Positions 1-13,700 of a stretch of 64,000 bases of DNA are shown here, piece by piece. Source of the DNA: Acanthochromis polyacanthus. Lineage: Eukaryota > Chordata > Actinopteri > Pomacentridae. The stretch spans positions 31,756,482 through 31,820,481 of the forward strand of contig NC_067126.1 in NCBI RefSeq assembly GCF_021347895.1, read 5' to 3'. How positions within the stretch are numbered: the stretch's first letter is position 1; each line of letters starts with the position of its first letter. The notes beneath the pieces are model-generated. The model had not been told where the DNA came from. It saw only the letters and a list, made by a program, of their open reading frames with translations, and made no database searches. The position numbers and the translations under genes are program-made.

Positions 1-264
1 ATTGAATTTAGGTGCAGACTGCATATCATAGAAGGGTTAACTGTTGGCCTTGTGTGCATTGTTCAGCTTTTAGTGTTTTGGTCGTTGTCAACCAAATTAA
101 AACCACACCAACAAATACATTTTAAAAATGCTACTGAATAACACGTAACCAGTTAGATTACCATCTTGACATTTGTATTACTATCTTGAAAGTAATGGTA
201 GAGGAAAAGGTGATAAACTAAACTAATGAAAACCCATAAACATGCAGGAAATCAGTTGAAAAAG

Positions 265-267
<3 letters not shown>

Positions 268-325
<58 letters not shown>
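268..325. repeat. (AT)n microsatellite
   Basis: About 29 uninterrupted AT units inside OLA1 intron 4. Such a pure run is likely polymorphic. Confidence 0.97.
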
Positions 326-329
<4 letters not shown>

Positions 330-559
330 TTACTTTTAAATCCCATGAAAAGTAAAAAAAAAGGAAGAAATAAAATAAAAAATATCAGAAACATATGAAT
401 GGGACACTATATTGCACTAAGTGACACATTTTCCTATGACAATAAACGTTGTCATAATTGTCTATTGTTTGCTGTTTTACTGTAAATACTCCCTATGACT
501 ACTTATTTTCTGATGTTTCAGTGATGTTTGTTAAAAATTACAGTGCCCTGTTGTTTATG

Positions 560-607
560 GAAGTTGTTACTTCGCATGGAACGTGGTGGAGATATGTGAC
601 AATCGCC

Positions 608-649
<42 letters not shown>

Positions 650-985
650 AACATTACTCAAAAATGGACAAACAGATTTGGATGAAATTTTCAGGGAAGG
701 TCAGAAATGACACAAGGACCAAATGATTAGATTTTGGAAGCAATGCAGCTTATAGTCTGAATTGTTAAACATTTCTGTATCATTGCGAGATAGCAGCACT
801 GCGTCACTGTAACTATAACACAAAGTGAACGCTATATGCTATGTCAGCTGCCTGCTGACAATCACATGATTGCAATCCTACTATAAATCAACCGCTGTGG
901 ACTTATTAGGACTTATCCGTTGGAAATGGCACAAGGAATGAGCAGCCTTGGCGGAGTACTGTGCTCTCTGAGTGCTTTTCTTGTT
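560..985 (+). repeat. Dispersed ~400 bp repeat, copy A, with internal (CTGT)n
   Basis: The segment is matched along its length, in reverse complement, by 57010-57395. Shared landmarks in order are a CTGT tetranucleotide run (608-649), the block TTTGGATGAAATTTTCAGGG, the block AGAAATGACACAAGGACC, an AAGTGAAC block, GTCAGCTGCCTG, and the end block CTCTGAGTGCTTTTCTTG. Divergence is roughly 25-35% by eye outside the best blocks. No ORF or clear terminal inverted repeat is visible, so this looks like a non-autonomous element. Its class is unknown to me. Confidence 0.8.
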
Positions 986-3900
986 TAAAAATGAAAATAC
1001 ACTAAAAAAATCTGGAATTTTACAGAACATTCAGTTCTATTTTTCAGATTTTTTTTCTGAATTTCTGAAATATGTAAAAATATTAATAGAATTTAGTAAA
1101 ATAGACAACAAACATGTCTAATGCTAAATAAAATTTAAAACCTGTAACTGTGAATAACCATAAAAATCTGCATATTTTAAGAATCTTTTTCAACATATTT
1201 CCAAATGTAGCATAATCTCACAAATGCAAAACTGTTGAATACAAGTTTATTACTGTGAATGTATTCCCAAAATTAGATACAATTTATGTAGCAAAAAGTA
1301 AACAAAACAATAAATTAAGACAAAAAATGTATTATAATTTTAAACAATAGATTATTATTGATTTATTTTATAGATGGGTATACAAATATAGAATACAAAT
1401 TATTTTGGGGCCTCAAGAATAAATTTTTTCTAGCTGTTTTTGATTTTGTTGTTTCCTTATGGGTTTTTTGTGTATGTTTTCCTTTGAAAAGTCTTTAAGT
1501 CTTCAGTAATGAATGCTCTTATTATGAAGAGGATATACTGGATTTGTGGGATTCTGCTTACAATTTTTAAAAATGTATTTAATAAATAGTTACAGACCAT
1601 AATTTCTATAATTTTAGCTATCCATCGGGCATGAGATTACATGTCAGACATTGAGAAGATTGTAAACACATCAGTTACTGTAAACGAGTGCTTTATAATT
1701 ACAGTTTGTGCACATGTTTTCACTGATGGCTTCCTGTTTTCTGGCTTTGGTCTATATCAGCAAAAATTAAATAATTTTTTAGAACTAATATTGACAGTTT
1801 AATCAATGCAACAACAGATTCTACAACTGAATTGTTGACAAGCTCACTCATTGCTGAGCACAGTGAGCAGACTGAGGTGTTTTGGACGTTTGTCAAGTTT
1901 GAGGATTTGTGAGTTCGTGAGTGATAGGGCTGGTTTCCTGGCGAGCAGCCATTACTGGCGTCAGTGGGGAGGCAGGTCAGCCATAAATCATCTCTGTCTG
2001 AATAGTCAAGCCAGTTTGCATGTAACGCCTGTAGCTAAACAATCAGATTTTTTTTTACTGTAGCACTGAGAGGAGAATGGGATGATGCCTGAATGACGCA
2101 ATAAACAAACACAAATACAATGTGGCAGCAACGCATTTAAACACTCACTGTTTCATCAGATTTATGTGTTCATCAGGTAATCGTGATTCATGTGGAAGTC
2201 ACTGAGGACACTGAATGACTTTAAATAGTTTTCATTTTTTAGAGGTGAGTGACGAGAAGGTGGAGGATGTTGACTTGGTTTACACGTTAAAATATCTTGT
2301 CCGGTTCTTATTACATTTATGGTTTTAAGTCAAACTAAGGTAACTGTTGACTTTTAAACTACACACTGAAAATTTGAATTCTTGCTGAAATATTGGATTG
2401 TACAATATAGCAGCCTTGCTAATTTTTCTCAATGAATTAGCCATTTGGATGGCAGTGCTAACCTCCCTGTGTGGAATTGTTCCACAAAAACAGTCCCCTC
2501 ATACTTTGAGCAAGTACCACTATAGTTCTTAGCCCTGCCCAAGATGATTGTGATTAGTTTAAAGGAATACAAACATGCCAAAGGTATTTTTCCCTATAGC
2601 AGAATGACAATAAAGTGCAATCAGACCATTCTACAAGGCATCAGAGAATGGTTTGACACTGTAGGACAAAGTACTAACCAGAGAATAAGCTATCTCTTTT
2701 GATAAAACATCAGAAAATACTGGAAAATGCTTTCTACAAATGCCCAAAATAAAAAGTGAGGTTCTTAGATGTTTTATGTATCAAACCAAAAGCCTAAACC
2801 CGAAAGTGCTCAGTTTACAGTAATAGAAGACAAGAACGCTCAAGAAAATCCTCAACTGTTCTGCTTATTTGTGCAAAAAGTGTTGTACGCAGGTATCAAC
2901 TATCAAAATGGTTGTCAACTAATTCATAACAATGATACATGAATGATAACTAAACAATTAAGAGACTAAATGTTTCAGCACTGCAAAGGAATATCTACCA
3001 TCTGTCTTCGCAGAAGATCTCATGCAACTGATCAACCTGACTGCCCTAAAAGTTTAATCTGCACTGTCAGGCAGCAGCTGAGAAGTAAGAAGAAAGAACC
3101 CCAACTTAACCAGGAGTCCAGGTGCTGAAAGCATGAATATCCCAGGAAGAGAAACATCTCTGCCAAAAATAACAGCTACTTTCCAGCTGCCTGGCCACAA
3201 CCGCAGAAAGTCCCTCAAGATTAAACGTGCTGTACCATGATGTCTTAAGGCTAGAGTCTTACTGAGTGCCGTGCAACCGTAAATAAGTCTTCATTAGAAG
3301 TGAACTAGGGGCTTCCTACAGTGATGGGGAGGTGGGGAGGGCACGGTGTGAGCATTCAAACATCTAATTGCTGGAAACCAAACATCTGGGAATAAGGCCA
3401 GGTGAGCTGGCAGTGCTGCTAGCGGGGAACAGAAGAGTAGATGAAGTAGAACATGTCTGTGTCTTGTCTCAGACAGTAAGGATTCAGCCGCTTTCCAGTG
3501 ACTGCAGAGGGACTGGGAACATTTAGCCTGCAAACCATTTCGTTATGAGACCAGGAAACGCCACGCATTCAAGAGAATCAGCTTTCAGGATGTCATCATG
3601 TACTTTAATAGTTTTTGGAGGGTATTGTTGAAAGTAAATCCTCTGTTTACACAGGCTATTCAAAGTCATTACGGGATGAAATATATTCATAATGTGCAGA
3701 ACAGACATCAAGAGGGAAATCCCGTTGAGCTGCTCCCTGGAAAAAGTTGTAGAGTAAAGGACCATGAAGTAATTTCAGACAGGATTGGCAGAAACTTACC
3801 CTGACATCTAAAGTTTAACAAGACTTCAAGATTTAATTTCATCAAAGGTCAATTGCTTGTTTCCTCAGCTTGCACTAACAATCATACAACTACGCTGAGC

Positions 3901-5555
3901 TTTTTCATGTCACTAATGAAACCCTATATAAAGGCTCCTGCTAATTCTCAGACAAAAAACATACCACTCCAGACAGGAAAAAAAAAAGTGTGAACCCCCA
4001 CAACCATATAATCAAGCTATATAAAAGCAGTGGCTTCAGCAATGCAATCTGCTTAACTTAACACCAGATAGATATAATTACAAAACAAAAGCAGCTTTGC
4101 TTAATGGTTAACTTGTGAAACAAACCACATTGTTTCCGAAGACTTCACAAGAGTGGAAACAATAGCATGCCAGAGCGGATAGCTGCAGACGCACACACAG
4201 AAGAGGTTTTCGATTTCTATTTCTGATTGTTGTGAAGGTTTGTCTAATTTTTTGAATACAAACAAAAGAGTTGGTTTTGGGTGAGGATCTGGTATATACA
4301 TTTGAACTGTGGGCTTTTTTAACCACACATAGAACCAAGATATGTACTACAAATGTATAGATGAACTATATACATTAAAGTCCTCCTCTGTTGAAACTAA
4401 AACATAAAAGTCCTCCAAAAGAAAAAAAAGTGATGTGATTTCATATTTTTCTTACTTCTTTAATGATCAAGCTGAAGTTAATAGTATTTTCTGTGCAGCC
4501 AGAGTCTGACAGAGCTTAATCCTCTTGTGTGATCTCCAGTGTTGTGTAAATACTATTATACCCCACTCAGACTGACACAGTGATGTGGGTGAGGGATCTA
4601 GCTATATGGGTCAACCCATGTCAGCCGAACCGCCTTCACGATCTTCCTCTGGAGGCGGGTCGGGCTCCTACCTGGCTCTGATAACCTGGTGCTGCCATCA
4701 GGAATGTGAATTAATTCAGTGATACCGATGTTTAAATGTCATTTAATCAAGTGGCCGAGACAAATGCAGGAGAGAGAGAGAAAGAGACAGAAAAGAATAA
4801 GAATGCATATATGACGAGGAGAGAGGGTGTATGTGCATAGACAAAGCACTGAACCATTTCATATAATTCAGTGCAATTTCCAAGTTGATCAGTGATTTTT
4901 ATAAAACCATGCTGCAAATTCTACTAACAGTGAGAAGCAGGGTGACAGTAATGGCATGTATGACTCCACTGCATGTTGAGCAGACCCACATCACACATGT
5001 GTCTAATGTCTGGAAATGGTGAATCTAACCATTGTTTACAAATGAATAGCCTCCAATAAACTCTTGATTGGCCCAGTTGTTTTTCTTAATACTTTTATTT
5101 AAACATAAAACTATATATCTGAGATTTAAATTTAAAGATTTGTACCTTTAAGGATAACTGGGATTTTCTAAATCAACAAATTCTGTATCAACACAAAAAC
5201 CACAATAAAATGTATCCCCCTAACAAGTACTGTCTGTGCAAACAAGAGGGGATTTAGCGTATTTGCTTGTGGTCACTGAGCATGCACAGGGACAAAGTTT
5301 GCATCATAAGCAGCTGCCTGATCCTGTGTTGTGCAATGAATTTATGTTAAGAAATTTGCTGTAGACTTCAACTGTTTGGTGTTGTGAGTGTAAAACACAT
5401 GAAAGCTCGTTATGATGACCAGATCCTTCCACTGCAGCATCAACATTTATCTTTGCTTTGGCTGTGATTTCTGAGCACTAACCAAAGCCGTACCACTAGT
5501 CTCTCATGTTTGAGGTATTCAGTGTTTAACTATCAGTAACATTAGTTTCTCCTGG

Positions 5556-5919
5556 GCCTGCACAGTGGAATTAGTGGTTAGCACTTTCGCCTTGCAGCCA
5601 GAAGATCCCCGGTTCAAATCCCGGGGTGGGCCTGGGATCTTTCTGCATGGAGTTTGCATGTTCTCCCTGTGCATGCGTGGGTTTTCTCTGGGTACTCCGG
5701 CTTCCTCCCACAGTCCAAAAACATGCTGAGGTTAATTGATAACTGTAAATTGCCTGTAGGTGTAAATGTGAGTGTGATTGTTCGTCTGTGTATGTAGCCC
5801 TGCGACAGACTGGCGACCTGTCCAGGGTGTCCTCTGCCTTCGCCCGAGTCAGCTGGGATAGGCTCCAGCACCCTCCGCAACCCTAGTGAGGATAAAGTGG
5901 TGTATAGAGAATGGATGGA
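5556..5919 (+). mobile_element. tRNA-derived SINE, copy 1, with target-site duplication
   Basis: The head carries RNA polymerase III boxes: an A-box-like stretch around TAGTGGTTAGCAC and a B box GGTTCAAATCCCGG. These are followed by the conserved body GGAGTTTGCATGTTCTCCCT, the block CTGGCGACCTGTCCAGGGTG, and a GGAT-repeat tail. A perfect 13-bp direct repeat, TAGTTTCTCCTGG, flanks the element at 5543-5555 and 5920-5932. This is a true target-site duplication and shows a retrotransposed insertion into OLA1 intron 4. A sister copy lies at 61291-61657. The body resembles a very abundant teleost SINE; the exact family name was not checked. Confidence 0.92.
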
Positions 5920-7781
5920 TAGTTTCTCCTGGTACCCTCAGCACACCTCTGATGTATTTTATCTTTTTAAACACTTGGACTCATGTAAGCATTGTCCTAT
6001 GAATCTATCACACCTGACTTTCTTCTTGTGAGTCTGATGTACATCAGTAGTTATCCTAAGTCTTAAGTCAATAAGTTCTGATAAGCAGCTCAACAAGCTG
6101 GCTAAAGCAGTGTGAGCAGGTGTATCTGAGCATGTGCAGTGACCTCTGCCTTTTAGGATCTCCTCTCAGAGACAGTGAAGTGATTGCTAGGATTAGTTGG
6201 TGGAATGGTTTCTAATAAACTATAGTGCACACACATTTTGCACAATGAAGCTACATGTCACCCAGTGCAATTTTGTGGCTCAGTGATGTGTTTTTAATAG
6301 CTCTTTTATAACAATAGAATTCTTTGACACATTGGAATAAGATAAATCAGTTTTAGACTCCCAGACAATGTTTCTTAGTGGGATTAATTCATTGTTTGCT
6401 TTTGTCCTTTTATGAGTTTTGCTGACAGTAAAAATAACTGGAAATCACCAAAGCTATCCTTTATGTAGGAACAAAGGGGTTTAAGGATGACTGAGAGTTA
6501 TGAACCACTAAGAGACAGACTAAAGCATTGTTGGTTTTGATCTTTTTATGAGATCTGCTGACAATAAATAATATAGAATTGCGTCAACCTTATTCTGTGA
6601 CTTTTTATTAGAGAAACAGTTTGTCTCACCTGACATGTCTTGTCCACTCTGTAAATCATTACTAAGTCTTACAGTGGGTGGCCCTCCACTTCCATTTCTC
6701 ACCAACAACTAGAGTCATCATGCAGAAAAGGCTATTTGAAAATTGCACTGGAACAGAAGTAATACGTTTGCCAGTGATACACAGAGACAACTTCAGAACA
6801 ATATAGAAAAATGGCCTCAATCTTAACCCTTTCTATCCGTCCGCTCTGTGCCTACCACCACTGACTCTAATCAGAGCTCTTTTCACACAGTGGGAAAGTC
6901 AATAACCGCATACAATCAGCAAACAAATTCAGCTATTTTTAAAAGAGCCTCTGCATTCATTTCAGTTGCAGTGATTTGAATTATTCTAGCGTGTAATACT
7001 TTAATTGTCAAAGACAAAGACCATGTCAGGGACACAGAAGAACCTGAGGCAGAGGAAGACTTGTGAAGTGATTTGAAGGCTGTCTCACTGAGGGACAAAC
7101 TGGGAACAATTTGCTAGGATAATTATATCTGTACATTCACAAAGCAACAGCAGGCAGTATTTCGAATCATATCAAATAAACAACATTTTCAGAAAAATTA
7201 AAGATAACAGATGAGACTAAGATAGAGTAGATTAGAACAGATTCAGTATGGAACAAAGAAAAGGAGAGTAGAAGAAAATTATGGTTTCATTCTCATATGC
7301 TTATTAATGCCTTACTTACCTCTTCCGCACACAAAATAAATCAAAAGTGGCATTAGGAATCATATTACAGTAATATATGGTGCTCCCTCTCTACAGTCTT
7401 GCATTGTTTCCAGCCCTCAAAATATACTACTGATTGTGTGAAGTCTAAACCAAGCACAGACCTTTTCAGTAACCGCTCTTGTGATTCTCATTCGGGAAGC
7501 CTCCCAGTAGGAATGTGAGGTTTGGTCTGACTTCATTTATTCTGACTGTTATGTTGATCTTGGCACTGGCCACACAAGATGCCCTGCTAAGCAAAGCTCC
7601 AGGAAAACTATGGCTTCTGCTTTCAAAGGCCTGGTGGGGGAGTCTTGGCATGACCAAACGCAGCCGATGGAATCGCTTTAGCTACAGTATAGAATATTAA
7701 ATACTGCGCCAATAGGTTTCATGTGATTTGTTGATGATGAGAAATTCTACAAAGGGACGCGACCCCCAACCTGTGACTCAC

Positions 7782-10700
7782 GTGTCATGTGGAAGATGCC
7801 ATCACAGGCGCTGATGTGGGACAGGAAGGCGTTTCCTAAGCCTTGACCAGCATGAGCACCTTTCACCAGACCAGCAATGTCAACAACATTGAGGAATGCT
7901 GGGATTTTGCTGCAAACCAAGAAGCAAAAGGAAGAAGTCAGATAATTAAGATTAAATAGAAACCACATTACTCTGATCTTCAGTCCAGTAGAAGTCAATG
8001 TGAACTTCAAGTTTCTAATTTTGTTGTTTGCTCAGGAATTCAAGGGTGAATTTTTGATATGAGATCATTCTATTTTGCACTGTATTATAATGTAAAGTGT
8101 GTACGAATACTGGATATTGCTTTCCGTCAGCATGAGTTTGCAACACAACATATAAATACAAAGCATCCTCAGAGGATAAGCCTGGTGTTACTTTGAACAA
8201 ATTCCAGAAAATGTTAATGAAAACTGACAATGGACCTTTTTCACAGCAGATGCTTTCACTTGTCACTGTAGGGGAAGCTCAGGTGTATTAATGATGGCTG
8301 CATTCTACTTAGGGAAGGTCCTGATTTTGTGCATGCTGGTTCCCCGTCATGGCTTACTGGGAGACCTAATGGAACTAAGCCATCATTAACTCCACTTGAG
8401 CTTTCCCTACTGTGACAAGTCGAAATGTCTGCACTAAAAAAGGTCTGTGTGTCTACAATCTGTCAATGCGCTCTGACTTCTCCTCACTGTCTGTACATCT
8501 TTACTAGTAAAACACAAATGCTGTATGCCCCTTTATTTGTTTAAAAAGATCTTGTGGTGGCCTAAAAACATATTTTTTTAAATATATATTGCTTGAAAAT
8601 AAGTAAATACTGGATTGATTACAGACTATTTTCAGGTGCAGATGAATATGTATTGAGTGATTTTCAATTTGAGGCAGCTGGATGGCTCACTTTAACCATT
8701 TTCGGATACTAATGTAGGTCAGTGACATAGAGACATAGGATGTCAGGCTTTGGCTACACTGATAGTACTATGCTTAGCAGAATCATTTCATTGTTGTTTT
8801 TGGACATTTTTAATAAAAATATGTAGAATATTACCCGAAGAGAGGCAGGTAGGGTAGACAGGTAGGTATCAGTGTTTTTAATTCATGTTGTTACCGGTGT
8901 AAATATGGATAAATAGGAGTGGAATGGGATCTATTTTGAATGTGTCCGATGCACAGTATAGATCATATATAATCCAGCACACCCAACCTGAATTCAATTT
9001 GATTTAACAGCCTCTATGAATGTGTATGACAACCAGGTCCTGGAGGTTTTTCTTTCAAAGGCACAGACTGTAACATCACACAGAACACACCGCGCAGCTA
9101 CATGTCAGCAACACTGTTATATGTTTTGTCATACCTATAGCAACAGCACCATCAAAAACTACATATCTGAAGTGTGAATAATACGCGAACGATGAGACCC
9201 CGTACCTGGCAGGTTTGTGGAATTGGCAGAGGAAATCATAGCGTTCATCTGGAATGGGCACTCTGCTTTCATTTGGGTCAATGGTGCAGAAGGGGAAATT
9301 TTCAGCCGCAGCCTGACTCTTTGTCAGCACGTTGAAAAAGGTTGACTTCCTGAAAATAAAAACAGCAGTGAGGTCAAGACATCTGAAAGTGCTGGTGTGT
9401 AGAGCCCAAAGATTCCATAGCATGATCCTGAAATACTTCAGTACCTTATTAGAGATTAACTTTATTTTCACACCAGACACAAAAGGTTATTCTAATGGGC
9501 TTAATTTTGAAGCTCTTCACTCAAAAATACTTTGTAAAATGCTACGTCAATGACATGGTTAGATAATCCCATAATAGATCAATTGTAATTGGGGCCGAGG
9601 GGCATTTAGATTTCTGATAGATCTTAGCTGTTGAACAGGATCAACAAAGTGCTGCCTCATGTTGTGATCACAGAGAGATTTATGTTCTGTGGTACAAGGC
9701 GGCTCAAGTGTACTTCAGAATCTACAGACAATGGCAAGTGTCTAACAGTAATAATGGCATGGCAGAGACTATAATCCAAGACTTGCCATCTCTATTCTCT
9801 CACTTAGTGCTTCACATTGAAATGATGGCTAACTTCTATAGGCAGGAAATTGCTTGAGACCACTAAAGTGCATAAATTAATTCCTTATATAAAGCGAGAC
9901 GAAGACTTTAACATACTTAAAGGCTGTTGCTGGGTCACCTTGGTGAAAAAAAAAAAGAAAAGCAATCCACCGGAAAACTACAGCCACTCGCAGGTGAAAC
10001 TTTTTAATCATTAATATAAAACAAATAACAGAAAAAATTACTTACTTATTCCTGTGCAAATCTAAGGGTAATACGTTTATCAGTAACAGGAAAAGTGATG
10101 TGTCTTGAAAGGTTTGCAGCCAGACTCTAGACCAGTGTTTTCCCAGTGGTGGGTCACAGAAAATTATAGGGGGGAGACATATTTTTAGGTGGAGCCCCGA
10201 TATCAACCTAAAACTTCAACAGAGTTCACTATGGTCTATACTATACTAAAAATGTCACAAACAAAAATGTTTATTTGGGAGGTTTTTTGGCATCATAGAC
10301 TGTACATAAATGCTAGGTACTGATTGTCCAAAGTCCTCATAACTCTACCGGAGGGATGAAACATCATTCTTACAAAAGATATTTGCTAAGTTGGTGTTTT
10401 GATGATATTGGTGAAGAACTCCGTCTAAAATCAGTCTAAAAAGGTCAGACTAAAATCCCTCTTGCATGAAAAATTGACTCAAGATCTGGTGACTGCACAT
10501 GCCATAGTTTATATTCACATAATATTATATTTAAACCTTCAGAGATCCCTTGTGGCCTGTAGATTGGATTTTTCCCCCTAAAAGAGACCACTCCAATCAG
10601 GATAATAAGGATTCAATGAAAGACCATGGATTTCCTCACTGTATGGATCAAACATAGAGGTGCTTGTTCACTGTCTTGACTTTTTCCCCAAAACTTCTGA

Positions 10701-13700
10701 TAACATGTATCAAAGGTTTTGGCAACACTTAATTTTCAAGTGTGTGTTCATTGCTGTAATGAGGAGCTCAGCCACTGTATATACTGCATATCATTACTAT
10801 AATATTCTTCTCTGTGTAATTGTCAACAGACTGTTCTTGCTTACAGTCTGATCACATCCTGCATTGACATTCTCAGTTATCGGTCATCAAATGTGCACTG
10901 TCAACCACAATTTTCAACCCTATTTACTGTCTTTCCTACAAATCTAAATGCAGACGTCACTTCAATCACTGCTGAGCAGTCTTTGTGACTGAAGCTCCTG
11001 CCCTCTGGGTCCCAACAATGAACCCTCTTTCAAACTCACTTAGATCTTTTCCTCTTGATATCTCATTACAGAATCTGAATCAGCTGTGTCTGTTCAGCAG
11101 TTTTGTGCCACACTGCGTGATTGGATGTTAATTGCGTAAGTGTACCTTGCAGTGCACCTGTGTGGAGGCGTCTGGATTTGTTGTGTTTCTCCACTCATTT
11201 ATTCAGGTTTTTCCTTTAATTTGTCACCTGTCTGTATATAGACTTGTCATGTATCTAAAGGTTCATATTGATGAAGGGTGGGAGGTGGATCAAGTAGATC
11301 TTGAATTAAGATTATTCTGTCAATTCATAAATATGTTTTCACTACTAGAAAATCAAGGTGATTATTATGTTGTTAAAGAAATGATAAAGAATGGGGGAAA
11401 AAAGGCTCCACTGAGGATTTTGGGTAATTTTCAAGATTACTTATTGCAGGATACATTTTACCTTATATAATATTTGACTCTGATTCAAAATACTTTGAGC
11501 TTCTGATTTTTCCGGTTGTTTAAATTACTAAATGTGTTATTTAACATTTCAGTTGTGGTTTCATTTTCAATTATGCAAATATAGAATTTGTTCATGTTTT
11601 TTAGTAAATAAATGTATTTTGTAAGTCTCAGTAGAAGTTAAGGATCCGCTTGGTTGGTTAATACTTCTCCTTTGTAGCTTGCTTTGACAAAGATTAATCA
11701 TTCATCACACCTACAGGTTAAAATCAGTCCATTAAAGTCAACCTCTCCAATGGATTGTTTGATCCCAATGTCCAAAGAAGCTGAAAATGTGTGTTGGACA
11801 AAAAAACAAGCATGTGCTAATGACTTATTCACATCTGTGATTGAAGTCTTGATGGGTTATTGTTAAGAGGTAAATTTATGCATGCATCACAAGAAACAAT
11901 AATTTAGTTAACTCTGCACATACACTTAGTATATAACTGTAATGAGCTATGACTTAAAATGAAAAAATGTTCAACTTTAAACCAAAGTACTAGACATAAG
12001 GAATTTTTTGTTGCTTTTATTTTATTTCATTTTTAATCTGATTAATAAAGAAGTAAATACAAGTTAAACAGGAGGGTGAGATTTATGATTCTGCAGCATC
12101 TATGCTTCTAAAGGATGATGTTTCTGTTAGGGACAGTCCATATCAGAAAGGATGACCTCCAAGCTAATATATTAGCCTGCCTGAGGAAGTGTGCTTCTTT
12201 GTTTTTCAGCTTGAATGGCTTGTTAATCTTAATCATCTTGGTTATCCTCATGCAAGCTGCCTAATTCAGTGTCATGATGAGAGTGCTTCCCTGAGCAAAC
12301 ACTTACCCATTCTGTATATCAGAACAGCTGAAACAGAATGGAAAGCCTATATAGGGAAAAACATGCAAATTTAATAAAGATACACAAGGTACAAGAAGGT
12401 ATTATTTGATTTTTTTTTTTAAGACACTGGCTTCTTAATCAGCTTCATGAGGCAAGGGGAGGGAAGAGAGATGCTAAAGGCAGGTATCTTAAGCAATAAG
12501 TACAGTCTGGGTCTACAGGGGTTAAATGGACACGACATTTTCCTGTCTATGAGCAGAAGAATGGCGGTAAACATTCTGAACATGCGCCGGTCTAAGTGTA
12601 GAAATAGCTGAAAGGTTGGCTGAATCCCACTCTCAAGTTTCCCCATGTGTGAAGAATGGTCAGTTACGCCCAACTAACAGCTGGCAGGCATCTGAACATA
12701 GTTCATTCATGAAGAAACCATAGGAGGGTTGACAAGTTGTACTTTGACACAAATATGGTATGGCAGACCACAACCTCAGTGAGCTCTACTTCTTAAACCA
12801 GGAAGAAATTGTGGTTTCTCTGTGGTTAGAAATGAAAACACTGGACACTAGAGAGTCAGAGCTTTGTGCAATAATCTCCAAAACTTGGCAAAACAGCAAC
12901 CAACACACACCACATGTGAACAAACATCTGTAGAAGCACCGCATACGATCCACATCTAAATATATAACAAATACGTGTCTGCTCAAAAACAGCCCCAGTC
13001 TGTGCACAGTTTAACTAATCTATCTCAATGACTTCAGTTTTACATATTTCTCTCGAGATCATAGGCTTTTCTGTCCTTTCAAAACTTGCAGTTTTCAGAT
13101 CTCACAAAACTTTCTAGGCTGCTTCAAAACAACTGTCATGTTGAAAATCACTTAAAAAACATGTTTTATGGAGCTGCAAAAAAGATGAGAACCTGTCAGC
13201 TGAACAGAACATGACCTACCACTGGAGCCTTCCTGTAACTCAAAGGGGGCTACAGAGGAGTCATGTAGGGTCTGTCCTGTGATTACGCTCTGCCACTGAT
13301 GTTGCTGAAGGTCTTTGTAGATGCTGACAAAATGGATTTGTCTGACCAGGTCTGACATGCAAACAGTATGCCAGCCTCTTAACTCACAAATTGCCCGAGA
13401 CATGAATATGTTAGCGTTAGCGTGTGTGTTTTTCCCTGTGATTTGCCCACAGAGCTGTCTAGCATGCAGCCTCACCTTTGACCAGTGCGTGCTACGATGA
13501 GTGATAAGTGGGTATTCAAAACAAATTGACGACAGAGTTTGCTAATGCTTCTCATTCAATTATCATTTTACATTTTCTGCACAAATAGTAGGAAGTAGTA
13601 AGAAAGTAGGTTCATTTTTGCTTGCTGTCATATAGTTGTATGCAATGGCTTTACTGTATCTCTACCTAGAGCCGTGATTAACATAAAGGTAGAATCTGCT

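Larger units (their letters stand above)
1..7781 (-). other. OLA1 intron 4 (incomplete), repeat-bearing
   Basis: No coding exon could be read here. The stretch is intron of OLA1, running off the window. It holds an AT microsatellite (268-325), a dispersed repeat with an internal CTGT run (about 560-985) and a SINE with target-site duplications (5543-5932). The other ORFs have no recognisable protein family. Confidence 0.7.

Noticed and set aside
5580..5640. Possible tRNA gene (B box GGTTCAAATCCCGG)
   Set aside because: The rest of the cloverleaf does not fold as a tRNA and the sequence continues into a SINE body with a target-site duplication; the same applies near 61310.
5614..5880. 88-aa minus-strand ORF, with a similar 85-aa ORF at 61348-61605
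   Set aside because: The two resemble each other only because both are antisense readings of the same SINE.
10130..10200. Segment AGTGGTGGGTCACAG as a hAT-type element end
   Set aside because: Only a short resemblance; no second end or target-site duplication could be found.
11132..11470. 112-aa plus-strand ORF in OLA1 intron 2
   Set aside because: AT-rich, no family resemblance, no flanking splice signals or codon bias; most likely chance.
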